Origin: a virus
IMG/VR virus record: IMGVR_UViG_3300032046_000015
Location: 1 to 64,000 of that record
DNA: 64,000 bases
Reading direction: 5' to 3' (one strand)
How positions within the stretch are numbered: the stretch's first letter is position 1; each line of letters opens with the position of its first letter. Below the pieces are notes generated by a model. It ran no database searches. It was not told the origin of the DNA and saw only the letters and a program-made list of their open reading frames with translations. Below, piece after piece: positions 26,901-33,974 of the stretch. Both the position numbers and the translations under genes were made by a program.

Positions 26901-28312
26901 TATAGCAACCCTGGTTCCTCTCTTGTTTTCCTTACACGCCTCAGTGTAGCCATGCTGATAGCAAAATCAAGAGCATCAATAATATCGTCATGTTCTCCAT
27001 TTGGGAATGATAACAGTTCATCTTCCAACTCCGGCATATCACGTCCCATCAGTATTTCACCATTCTCAAATTTCTGTGCTAGCTTTGTCATTCTGGTCAG
27101 CTTGTCCAATGATGTGAATATCGGATGGGCACGAACAAACTTGTATTGCGGCTGACTTTTCAATTCCTGATAAACTGCCTTCTGATATGCGTTGGATTCT
27201 ATCCCAGCCCTGATGGGCTCATATTGTTTGAACATTTTAACAATCAATTTTATCTGTTCAGGAAATGGGGTATGAACACGCTGATATTCTACAAGATAAA
27301 ACTTGTTTGCCAGCCTGTCATAAGCAATTGTGAATATAACAAAGAAGTCATGGAATAGTTGCTGACCGATAGCCAAGTCAACTCCTTGATAGTATTCCAG
27401 CCCCTTTGGCACCTCATCATAATATTGAAAGTGTTCATCGTTAAACACGTTGCCCATCATGGCTTGCGTGTCCAACATGTACTGGCAGTTAAACACAATG
27501 CTGCCACTTGCTCTGCGCTTGCCTTCAAACCAGACTGGTGGATGACGCTCTGGCCATGGGCTGCGTCCTTGTGAATCTAGTGCTGGAATGACAAGATGGT
27601 TCTTGGCAAACTCATTCTTGATCAAGTGGCCATATAGATCATGGTAATGATAACGTGTTCCAATGATCCATTCCTTGCCACCCTCTTCCAACGTTGGCTC
27701 CAACTCAGTGTAGTACCATTCCTTAACCTTCTCACGTTGACCGTATGTCCTGCTGTTTTCTATTGACACCAAGTCATCCGCTATTATCATGTCAAAGTGC
27801 CGACTGACTACACCACCATCTATGCCAACTGTGGTTATGTTGCTCTCCATGGCAGATGTGGTACGATTGGCAACATTGATTTCACGTGTGTCCCACTTGT
27901 CCCCTACTTGGTTGCCAAATATCTCTGTCAACTGTCTCTCTTGTAGCCTGTTCTTGATACCACGCAAAAAGGTTTCAGCCTGTGTACATGTCCTTGAACT
28001 CAGCAATATCCTGATGTTTGGATCCACCAAGACTTGCAACACAGACTGACCAATGGTTAATGGCTGAGTTTTTCCTGCTCCACGATATGCCAGGATAACT
28101 CCACGTGGATGATTGCGTTGAAACTCCATCATCTGGTGGTGGAACGGCTTGATGATTAGTGCTGGGCTATCAAACACAAACTTGCAAAGCACATCCAATC
28201 GCTTGTCTTCTAACACAGCCTGACGGATGTACTCATTGCGCATTTCACGCTTGTGCTGCCACTGTTGGACTAGTGTGTCCCGTTCTGGCGTTGATATTTG
28301 TAAGCCTGGCAC
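26900..28312 (-). CDS. terL: Terminase large subunit
   Basis: 470 residues with a complete ATPase-nuclease layout. Walker A is AYRGAGKT (75-82) and Walker B is DMIIADDL (174-181). The RNase H-fold nuclease has acidic positions GVDLA (D312), GIESN (E372) and HDDIIDALDF (441-450). The start is a GTG with SD GAGGAA 8 nt upstream; no ATG fits. It drives ATP-dependent DNA packaging through the portal encoded next. A strong hairpin lies upstream of its SD. Confidence 0.93.
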   Translation of the reverse strand: MPGLQISTPERDTLVQQWQHKREMRNEYIRQAVLEDKRLDVLCKFVFDSPALIIKPFHHQMMEFQRNHPRGVILAYRGAGKTQPLTIGQSVLQVLVDPNIRILLSSRTCTQAETFLRGIKNRLQERQLTEIFGNQVGDKWDTREINVANRTTSAMESNITTVGIDGGVVSRHFDMIIADDLVSIENSRTYGQREKVKEWYYTELEPTLEEGGKEWIIGTRYHYHDLYGHLIKNEFAKNHLVIPALDSQGRSPWPERHPPVWFEGKRRASGSIVFNCQYMLDTQAMMGNVFNDEHFQYYDEVPKGLEYYQGVDLAIGQQLFHDFFVIFTIAYDRLANKFYLVEYQRVHTPFPEQIKLIVKMFKQYEPIRAGIESNAYQKAVYQELKSQPQYKFVRAHPIFTSLDKLTRMTKLAQKFENGEILMGRDMPELEDELLSFPNGEHDDIIDALDFAISMATLRRVRKTREEPGLL

Positions 28313-28334
28313 TGTGTAAATTCCTCAACAATCG

Positions 28335-28394
28335 TGGCCAGCTGCTGGCGGTGTGTGAGGCGGTGGACGGAATCACCGCCAGTCAGCTGGGCCA
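28335..28394. repeat. Strong hairpin upstream of terL
   Basis: In the 145-nt gap between the 28458-28784 gene and terL. CAGCTG at 28339-28344 plus CTGGCGGTG at 28345-28353 pairs with CACCGCCAG at 28374-28382 and CAGCTG at 28384-28389, a 15-bp GC-rich stem with one bulged T, flanked by further GGCC/GGGCC pairing. No T-run follows on either strand, so it is not a standard intrinsic terminator. It could limit terL expression, be an mRNA processing site, or lie near a packaging site. Confidence 0.6.
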
Positions 28395-28457
28395 TCCGGT
28401 TTGCTATGTTACCCTTGAGGGAAGTGGTGGATGCTCGCAAACCAGACCGTGTGTGTA

Positions 28458-28784
28458 TTATCCTTCCAGAGCGATGAATGTGTATTCATCGTTCAGCTTG
28501 TTCACTGTGACGTCTGTGCCCAAGCTGAATTTGAAGAAGTCAGCGACAGTCCCACGACCTGCCGCAACCTGCTCTGGGATGCTAATTCCTTCTGTGGCGA
28601 TCATGGCATCTCCTGTCGCATCGAAATGCACACCTGCCGGCATCTGATCGCTCTTGACCGACATGTTGGGCGTGGTCTTGTCGATGATCACGACTGCTTT
28701 GGGCGCAAACGGCAGCTTGACTTCCAAGGCTGCTCCTGTGCCTTTGTAATTTCCAGTTGCAACTTTTGCTACTCCACTTGACAT
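28458..28784 (-). CDS. Small structural protein, unknown
   Basis: A 108-residue beta-rich protein (MSSGVAKVATGNYKGTGAAL ending TFIALEG) with a strong SD (GAGAGGAG). The leader contains CTAAATACAAAC, similar to the leader of the sheath gene, which suggests late, high expression. Its codon choice is also C/G-rich at third positions, like the capsid gene. A decoration or cement protein is possible. No family is recognised. Confidence 0.6.
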   Translation of the reverse strand: MSSGVAKVATGNYKGTGAALEVKLPFAPKAVVIIDKTTPNMSVKSDQMPAGVHFDATGDAMIATEGISIPEQVAAGRGTVADFFKFSLGTDVTVNKLNDEYTFIALEG

Positions 28785-28821
28785 TTGAATGTCTCCTCTC
28801 TTTGTTTGTATTTAGCTTGAC

Positions 28822-29025
28822 TCAAGCCTTTTGCTTCTGCTTTTTTATCGGCATCTGCTTCATGCTGAGCAGTGCCTGACTGTGTTTTTCTGTTTGACTC
28901 TTCTGCTCTTTTAATAATCTAAAGATTATTAAAAGAGCAGAAGTCATGTTCCACACCGCAACAATCGGCCATGTAATAGTGGCAGCGACTGTTTTGGTTA
29001 ATTTGATCAATCGTGACTGCTCCAT
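28822..29025 (-). CDS. Small membrane protein carrying a 44-bp palindrome
   Basis: A 67-residue protein (MEQSRLIKLTKTVAATITWP) with one hydrophobic segment about residues 14-37 (ITWPIVAVWNMTSALLIIF) and a Lys/Gln-rich cytoplasmic-type tail. It overlaps the upstream HxH gene by 19 nt; a GTG five codons earlier is the alternative start. Its middle is a perfect 44-bp DNA palindrome (28900-28943), which is odd inside a coding region. If the palindrome is an assembly artefact, the real C-terminus could differ. Confidence 0.45.
   Translation of the reverse strand: MEQSRLIKLTKTVAATITWPIVAVWNMTSALLIIFRLLKEQKSQTEKHSQALLSMKQMPIKKQKQKA
28900..28943. repeat. Perfect 44-bp palindrome
   Basis: Two 21-nt arms (28900-28920 and 28923-28943) are exact reverse complements around a 2-nt AA centre. 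The arm reads CTTCTGCTCTTTTAATAATC plus T. The orientation (T-tract inside, GC part outside) is the reverse of a bidirectional terminator. Candidates are a cruciform-forming protein site, a recombination scar, or a fold-back artefact. Confidence 0.85.
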
Positions 29026-29534
29026 CCGCCCAACACGCACTTGTTGGTGAGATCAGGCGCAGGGCCATCCGATTTTTGAACCTGGTTCTTGTGCTCTTCC
29101 ACGATTGCCTTGAGCTCATCAAAGCCCAGCGTCTTATGGACAACGCCATCGGGCATTTGAATGGTGTGAACGTGAGCGCCACTGCGTACTGTTTCACCGT
29201 TGGGCAGAGTGATGTGCTGGTGATAACCGCCAACGCCTGGGTCAGCGCCATCCAGTGGCTGGGTCATTGCCTTGCGCCCATCCGGCATCACAATCTCATG
29301 AACGTGTGGGCCACCTGGCTGTAGCAGACCTTGGGTGTTTGGCAACACGTCCTTTTCCAAATCGTGACCGTGCGCTCCACCCTTCAGGATGGTCATCATA
29401 TCGTCAAGGATATGTGTGTGCTCTCCACCGATCAGTTTGCCTTCAGGCAACTCTTCATGCCAGTGTGCTCCTGCCTCATTATAATCCATCCACATCATAG
29501 GTTGACAACCACCCTTCTCAACTGCTGTTTCCAT
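29007..29534 (-). CDS. HxH-repeat (metal-binding) protein
   Basis: 175 residues with six HxH motifs, each after Gly or Ala: AGAHWHE, GGEHTHI, GGAHGHD, GGPHVHE, GGYHQHI and SGAHVHT, spaced about 16-30 residues apart. Between them are short strands of the type IxMPDG or ITLPNGE. HxH pairs bind Fe or Zn in trimeric phage fibres and spike tips, so this may be a metal-stabilised fibrous virion protein or a metal carrier. No enzyme motif is seen. It lies just upstream of the head genes. Confidence 0.65.
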   Translation of the reverse strand: METAVEKGGCQPMMWMDYNEAGAHWHEELPEGKLIGGEHTHILDDMMTILKGGAHGHDLEKDVLPNTQGLLQPGGPHVHEIVMPDGRKAMTQPLDGADPGVGGYHQHITLPNGETVRSGAHVHTIQMPDGVVHKTLGFDELKAIVEEHKNQVQKSDGPAPDLTNKCVLGGWSSHD

Positions 29535-29546
29535 TTGCTGTTTCCT

Positions 29547-29750
29547 TTATGGCCAGTGATTAGCTTCATCATCGTGGACAGAACACTCCACCACGATTAG
29601 CTTGCCATTGCCGTGCTTCATCTCTTTTATCGTTTGATTGATTGTTACCACCAGCGCACGCTTTGTCTCACACACAAAGCGCTTCATACATCGTTTACAA
29701 AGTGACGCTGCCTTCATGTGTATTCCTTTTTCATCCAATTCCCAGGCCAT
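29547..29750 (-). CDS. Zinc-finger-like small protein
   Basis: 67 residues from an ATG with SD GGAGG (MAWELDEKGIHMKAASLCKR). A CKRCMKRFVC cluster gives three cysteines. The same frame is open upstream of the ATG and encodes AIRCPGGRY, so with an earlier non-standard start it would have the 'RCp.gr.....g....k..C.rC' layout of Com-like zinc fingers. Alternatively the last ATG (MKAASLCKRC) is used: it overlaps by ATGA the stop of a 31-codon frame that itself begins by ATGA at the end of the 29806 gene. Confidence 0.5.
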   Translation of the reverse strand: MAWELDEKGIHMKAASLCKRCMKRFVCETKRALVVTINQTIKEMKHGNGKLIVVECSVHDDEANHWP

Positions 29751-29805
29751 GTAACGTCCTCCAGGACACCGAATGGCCGTGACACCTGCTGGCAGATTGC
29801 GTGGC

Positions 29806-30408
29806 TCATGAGTCCAAGACCTTCTGCCGCTGTATTACCAATCCGGCATCCTCTGGCGTGACATCGATGATCTGTCCACCTGTTAGCTGTTCCAGTTGTT
29901 TCAATTCTGTCCTGACACGGATTGCTATGTCAATGTTGGTCATGCCTCTTATGTCAATACCAGCAATGATCCTGCTGGACTTATCCTTGCGAAGCACGCC
30001 CAACTCCTCTCCTCTTTTAATTATCTTGTCAATGATGTCGCTCTTGGCTCGCACAGCCCCTACAATAGCATTGGACTGATTGTTTGTCTTGTATGTCCGT
30101 ATGATTTCTTCAAGGACACTCACGCACCCACGTTGCGCCACACAGTAATCAATGAACAACTCAATGTTGCTCTTGTCTGTTGTTTCCTTTGCCTCATACT
30201 CATACATCCATCTCTTGACTTCAGTCAACGCCTTGAGATCACGCAGGTTCATCTGTTCCATGATCTCTATTTCTTTGAGACCTTGCGCCAGGAATGCGAT
30301 GAATGTCGCCACCAGTATCCTTTTTTCATGCTCTGACTTCTTGCCAAAGAATACTGGCACATTGGGATTGGTTGCCTTCTGCCGATTCACTGCTGAACTC
30401 ACTGCCAT
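29806..30408 (-). CDS. Putative terminase small subunit
   Basis: 200 residues, mostly helical. Residues 28-65 (ILVATFIAFLAQGLKEIEIM then NLRDLKALTEVKRW) could be a helix-turn-helix; the middle is coiled-coil-like and the C-terminus (ELKQLEQLTGGQIIDVTPED) is a short beta-rich oligomer tail. This layout, helix-turn-helix then oligomerisation helices, and a place a few genes before terL fit TerS proteins. There is no diagnostic motif, so the call is by layout and context. SD GGGAG precedes the ATG. Confidence 0.4.
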   Translation of the reverse strand: MAVSSAVNRQKATNPNVPVFFGKKSEHEKRILVATFIAFLAQGLKEIEIMEQMNLRDLKALTEVKRWMYEYEAKETTDKSNIELFIDYCVAQRGCVSVLEEIIRTYKTNNQSNAIVGAVRAKSDIIDKIIKRGEELGVLRKDKSSRIIAGIDIRGMTNIDIAIRVRTELKQLEQLTGGQIIDVTPEDAGLVIQRQKVLDS

Positions 30409-30409
30409 C

Positions 30410-30724
30410 TCAAACTCCCATGAAACATATGGCCAGGAATGATATCACACAGGATGCTGACCATTTGTGGATTGGCATGTTTGGCAATTGAACCTTTAAC
30501 ACGTTATCAATGAAGTCATACACGCATTCCTCTATGGCAGTGCCAATTGCGCTGAGCTGTGCTGAGGGTTGGATGATCATTGGGCATTGGACTGACACAA
30601 CAATTAAATCATTCATAAAAAATGAAATGAAAAGTAATCCGTCAAATGGTCTTTGTGTACTCTGGAACAATGAACTGTCCTTGTGTATCTGTTGTGCGAT
30701 CTGTGCTTGTGTGCTTGGTGTCAT
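30410..30724 (-). CDS. Hypothetical protein with C-terminal hydrophobic segment
   Basis: A 104-residue frame starting MTPSTQAQIAQQIHKDSSLF; the ATG overlaps by ATGA the stop of the Cys/His-rich frame at 30721-32097. Its own stop lies 1 nt before the 30408 start. This double coupling, shared with many sure genes here, is the main support. Residues 90-104 (CVISFLAICFMGV) are hydrophobic and could anchor it in a membrane. No family is recognised. Confidence 0.45.
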   Translation of the reverse strand: MTPSTQAQIAQQIHKDSSLFQSTQRPFDGLLFISFFMNDLIVVSVQCPMIIQPSAQLSAIGTAIEECVYDFIDNVLKVQLPNMPIHKWSASCVISFLAICFMGV

Positions 30725-32097
30725 TGCATTGCCCTGTGTAACGATTGGGGTTTGGGTGTGGGTGCAAATTGCAGTGTTGCATCTGCATTGTGCTGGCCAA
30801 GCGTGCATGGCACGCACTGTGTAGAAAACACATGCCAGTGGGGTGTTGTGTCGGGTACACATGCGCTGAGGTGTCGTGGCGCCATGGCGCAGGATTTTTT
30901 ATTGCGCACACAACCACCAAGCACACAAGACACACTGGCGTCACTGCGCTCATCCGGTTCATCGATGGCGTCAATGGTTCCAGATGCTAGCAGACCTTGC
31001 ATATGGTCTGTAGCACTTGCATCTCTGAAAGCCTTCTGTCCCCATATGTTAAAAGGTATTGACATGTGTAAGCAGAACGTCCTTGGCCTGTCCATCCCTG
31101 TACTGGTCTGTACGCTATCCCCAGGTGTTAACTCCTCTGAACAGGTGGCATGGGTTCTGGTGCCAGGTGTTAACTCCTCTATGGATGTGTATGTAGAACG
31201 TCCTTGGTCTGTAGCCTTGTCCCCTGAAATAATTTTTTTCATCATGGTGTTTTTATTTATTGGCTCAGGCTGACATGTGTAAGCAGAACGTCCTTGGCCT
31301 TGCCGCCCAGGTGTTAACTCCTCTGTACAGATGAGCATTGGATCATTGGCCTTCACCCGATGATTGACACCCTCATTCCTGTAGCCATCTGGCGCACCTG
31401 AAAGCCTTATGGAATTGTCCATGTTCAAAATGTGGCCGTTTGATTTTGAATGGAATGTGTAAGCAACACACGCAGTACACGCAATTGTGTGTACTACATT
31501 TTTCTTATCGTGGTGCTTCTGTGCGTCATCTCCTCCATGCTTCATGTTGCGTGGGCGTGTGTATGTTACAGGATGGGGTTGTGGCTTTGGAATTACACAT
31601 TGAGTGCATGTTGAGAATGCAGTGCTTGTTGGTATTACACACTGTGCTTCTGTGCATAATGCGCACATAATGCGCTGTGTGTAATTTGTGTTGACCACCT
31701 GGTGGACACATAGACACATGGCACATATGTGTGGTGCTAGACAACTCAAGCACTTTGACTCAAGCACAGCAAGCACAGCAAGCACAGCAATCACACAATC
31801 AGCGCCAGCGTGCTTCTCTACCATGACAGGGACAAATTCAACTTCATTGTGTTCGGATACATCGCAACCAACAGACATCAGAACAAAGGCAGAGGATTGA
31901 GCAAGGACAAAAGAATTGCACAAGTCATCAACCAAACAACAGTGCGACCGCTCACTGTGTATATGTTTGGCGATGTTGTTAGCTTGGGATATGGGCTTGG
32001 GCGATTGGTAGGAACAGAAGATGTGGTTGTTCTCTCCTGTATGATTGGGATAGGATAAGAATGAGGATTGATCTTTGTTTCTGTTTACTGAGCTCAT
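30721..32097 (-). CDS. Cys/His-rich open frame with internal repeats, doubtful gene
   Basis: 458 codons without a stop, far longer than expected by chance at this base composition. It has an ATGA link to the next frame, which suggests real translation. Yet the product looks unlike a normal protein: many Cys and His, few hydrophobic core segments, and no recognisable domain. It contains three copies of EELTPG at about residues 260-330, a consequence of an 18-nt DNA repeat, and a VLAVLAVLE stretch from a 9-nt triplication. The start is uncertain (ATG at 32097 has only AAAGG very close). Alternatives: a repeat-built regulatory region, or a decayed gene. Confidence 0.35.
   Translation of the reverse strand: MSSVNRNKDQSSFLSYPNHTGENNHIFCSYQSPKPISQANNIAKHIHSERSHCCLVDDLCNSFVLAQSSAFVLMSVGCDVSEHNEVEFVPVMVEKHAGADCVIAVLAVLAVLESKCLSCLAPHICAMCLCVHQVVNTNYTQRIMCALCTEAQCVIPTSTAFSTCTQCVIPKPQPHPVTYTRPRNMKHGGDDAQKHHDKKNVVHTIACTACVAYTFHSKSNGHILNMDNSIRLSGAPDGYRNEGVNHRVKANDPMLICTEELTPGRQGQGRSAYTCQPEPINKNTMMKKIISGDKATDQGRSTYTSIEELTPGTRTHATCSEELTPGDSVQTSTGMDRPRTFCLHMSIPFNIWGQKAFRDASATDHMQGLLASGTIDAIDEPDERSDASVSCVLGGCVRNKKSCAMAPRHLSACVPDTTPHWHVFSTQCVPCTLGQHNADATLQFAPTPKPQSLHRAMQ
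31060..31324. repeat. Dispersed repeat cluster (two units, three copies each)
   Basis: Unit A (30 nt, beginning tgacatgtgtaagcagaacg) is identical at 31060-31089 and 31271-31300, with a diverged copy at 31191-31210. Unit B (ccaggtgttaactcctct) is identical at 31121-31138, 31163-31180 and 31307-31324. Unit B has a near-palindromic core around GTTAAC. The spacing is irregular, so this is not a CRISPR. They may be binding sites or duplicated coding segments. Confidence 0.7.
31761..31787. repeat. Short tandem repeat, 3 x 9 bp
   Basis: caagcacag occurs three times in a row. In the minus-strand frame it encodes a VLA-type repeat within the Cys/His-rich ORF. Such runs usually arise by slippage. Confidence 0.7.
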
Positions 32098-32362
32098 TAC
32101 CTTTACACTGTTGTTAATCCTTTGTGTGCTGCCTTCTCAAAGATGCAATTGGTGCTTTGGTATGTCTATGAAGATACTATACAGGAATCAATTGCGCTAT
32201 ACTTTATTTGGCTATTATGGTGGCTGGTTGAATGTGATTGTGTTGTGTTAGGAATTGTTCTGTTGTTGGTTGTGCTTACTGTAGGCAAAAATCTTTTGAT
32301 GGGTACTACAATTGATGGATGTGTACGATTATGTCAAGATGTAAGTGCGTGTGTAGGCAGAC

Positions 32363-32427
32363 AAGCAACGTGCGGCTTGATCTGAAGTTGAAAGGATGGC
32401 AAGACTTCAAATTGGCCGCACGTGCTT
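32363..32427. repeat. Long imperfect hairpin
   Basis: The arms 32363-32388 and 32404-32427 pair (aagcaacgtgcggc with gccgcacgtgctt, then ctgaagt with acttcaa) with small bulges, leaving a loop of about 15 nt. There is no T-run. It could be a structured RNA element or a protein-binding site. Confidence 0.55.
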
Positions 32428-32543
32428 CACGAGTATAGAATGACAACAAGGAGCAGGGAACATCGGTGTAACAGACTCAACACTAATGGAACCATGGCTG
32501 AAAATGTTCTTGGCTGTCTGTGACCTTGTGGAATCTGTTTCAT
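32427..32543 (-). CDS. Possible 38-aa membrane peptide
   Basis: A short frame MKQIPQGHRQPRTFSAMVPL that ends in a hydrophobic stretch (LVLSLL, then SLLLVVILYS). A weak GAG lies 5 nt upstream and AGGAG 14 nt upstream. It is in a region with strong secondary structure, so the frame may be fortuitous. Confidence 0.2.
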   Translation of the reverse strand: MKQIPQGHRQPRTFSAMVPLVLSLLHRCSLLLVVILYS

Positions 32544-32608
32544 GTCAGCTCAACCTGCTCCTTGTCTTATTATATGTGTTGTTCTCTCTTTGGGTGGCCT
32601 TCCACGGT

Positions 32609-32845
32609 TCAGATGGCTTGCTCTTGATATGATTTTGTTTTCTTATCAAAGAACATCTTGGACACTATGATCCCTTTGTCTTCAAGATAGATTGTGGCGC
32701 CTGTCCTCATAGCTTCCACTGCCTGTTCCAACTCAACACCGTCTCCAACTAGACATCTGCCGTATTCATCACGATCAAGCAATATTCCTTTTGAGTGTAG
32801 GATCAATTTGTTTCTATTGACTACTATCCTTGCTTTGTTACCCAT
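32609..32845 (-). CDS. Hypothetical small protein
   Basis: 78 residues (MGNKARIVVNRNKLILHSKG) with GGAG before the ATG. Charged alpha/beta composition, with ELEQAVEAMRTGATIYLEDK in the middle. It follows an intrinsic terminator by 28 nt, so it depends on read-through or on a promoter not recognised. No family recognised. Confidence 0.6.
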   Translation of the reverse strand: MGNKARIVVNRNKLILHSKGILLDRDEYGRCLVGDGVELEQAVEAMRTGATIYLEDKGIIVSKMFFDKKTKSYQEQAI

Positions 32846-32872
32846 GTGTTATCTCCAAGTGCAAATGAACTT

Positions 32873-32913
32873 GAAAAATATAGCGTTGATCAATTGGTGT
32901 TGATCAACGCTAT
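32873..32913 (-). terminator. Intrinsic terminator
   Basis: On the minus strand a perfect 14-bp stem (ATAGCGTTGATCAA pairing with TTGATCAACGCTAT, 32880-32893 with 32900-32913) with a 6-nt loop is followed by ATTTTTC. It lies just after the stop of the 32937-33209 gene and ends a leftward transcript. It is the clearest terminator in the window. Confidence 0.75.
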
Positions 32914-32936
32914 CAATCAATATGTTGCCGATTGAT

Positions 32937-33209
32937 TCAGTTCAAGTCTGCCAGGAAGCTGGCGACTGCCAGTGTCTTACCCAGCTGTTCAATCGTTGGT
33001 TTAATGTCTGGTGGAGTGGATGGCTGGCACGCTGCTAACTGGCCGATGTCTTCAATGACTGCGCCAAACTCCTGTTGGCACTTATCATGAAACTCCAGTT
33101 TGCGTCTGATCGCTTTTGCCTCAGCATGAAAGCCTTCTGCGTCTGCCTTTGCTGCCAGCTTTTCCAAATCCTCTTTGAGCTTGATCAATAAATCCCATCC
33201 GTTGCCCAT
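32937..33209 (-). CDS. Hypothetical helical protein
   Basis: 90 residues, almost all helical and charged (MGNGWDLLIKLKEDLEKLAA), probably a coiled coil. SD GTGAGGTGAAG precedes the ATG. It is the last gene before the terminator at 32873. The 70-nt leader contains AAATACACAA, resembling other leaders in this genome. Function unknown. Confidence 0.6.
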   Translation of the reverse strand: MGNGWDLLIKLKEDLEKLAAKADAEGFHAEAKAIRRKLEFHDKCQQEFGAVIEDIGQLAACQPSTPPDIKPTIEQLGKTLAVASFLADLN

Positions 33210-33279
33210 TCTTCTTCACCTCACTTTCATTGTGTATTTGTTTGTACAGTTGAACATGCTGTACTAACATTGTGTGTTA

Positions 33280-33973
33280 TCAATACCTTTTGAACTTGAG
33301 ACTTGGATTGAAGTGTTCGTGTACACATCCTTGATCGCAACAACCTTCTGTACACAGTGGAACATCCTCATCCTTGCCTTTAATCCCAAGCATTTCTTTG
33401 GCTATGGCCTTGATCTCATCGATGGTAAAGATGGTGAAGTGTTGCATCCCTGCTTCCTGTATTGCCATGTCGCCACCCTCTCCACGGTCAACTACAGATA
33501 GAACAGCGACAGGCTTGTTGCCTTCTGCGTGCTTCTTCAGTGCGTCTGCTGCTCGCAGGACAGATGAAGCTGTAGTTATCACATCTTCTACCAACACCAC
33601 ATTATCCTTGGGATAGACTGTACCTTCAATCAACTTGCCTGTGCCATGTTCCTTCTGTTGTTTCCGCACAATGAACCCACGCAAAGGATAACTGTAATGC
33701 CCAGCCAATTGTAGCAGAGCACCGATGATTGGATCAGCACCCAGTGTCAATCCGCCCACAGCTTCAACATGAAGTTGTCCTATCAACGGCATCATCATGA
33801 GTGCTATACAATGTGCCCCTTCTGATCGCAACGTGACCAAGCGCAAGTCAATGTAGTAATCGGATTCACGACCTGACGACAGAGTGAAACTTGCCTTCTC
33901 TGTAGGAATGGGCAACAATCAACTTGCCCAATTGCTGCTTGGCAAAGTTGTTATGGTTGATTTTGTTTGCCAT
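33280..33973 (-). CDS. pyrE: Orotate phosphoribosyltransferase, frameshifted
   Basis: The enzyme makes orotidine 5'-phosphate from orotate and PRPP in pyrimidine synthesis. Two overlapping frames make up the gene. Frame 1 starts at 33973, 1 nt after the previous stop, and encodes KQQLGKLIVAHSYREGKF, the usual PyrE N-terminus. Frame 2 continues TLSSGRESDYYIDLR and has the PRPP-binding motif VVLVEDVITTASSVLRAAD. Joining them needs removal of one T from the TTT at 33887-33889 and gives a product of about 230 residues, with a Cys-rich tail (CTEGCCDQGC). It is a sequencing indel, a decayed gene, or a +1 frameshift; the rest of the protein is intact. Confidence 0.75.
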
Positions 33974-33974
33974 G

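Larger units (their letters stand above)
32098..32608. other. Intergenic region rich in inverted repeats
   Basis: The only gap above 300 bp. It contains a long imperfect hairpin (32363-32427), a 12-bp inverted repeat enclosing about 96 nt (32446-32457 with 32554-32565) and a possible 38-codon minus-strand frame. A plus-strand frame encoding a hydrophobic peptide (32122-32385) lacks an SD. The region could hold a promoter, a structured RNA or an origin, but no canonical promoter or iteron set was identified. Confidence 0.5.

Noticed and set aside
28900-28943. Bidirectional transcription terminator
   Set aside because: The T-tract lies inside the stem near the loop, opposite to a terminator, and lies within a coding frame.
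30683-31273. 196-codon plus-strand frame
   Set aside because: No start signal and opposite to the coupled minus-strand frames; compositional shadow of the repeat region.
31060-31324. Possible CRISPR array
   Set aside because: Only three copies of each unit, irregular spacing, two unrelated units, and no cas genes.
32122-32385. 87-codon plus-strand hydrophobic frame
   Set aside because: Starts at TTG without an SD, on the opposite strand to all other genes, and runs into the long hairpin.
32363-32427. tRNA or known riboswitch
   Set aside because: No cloverleaf or conserved riboswitch core could be drawn; only a long imperfect hairpin.
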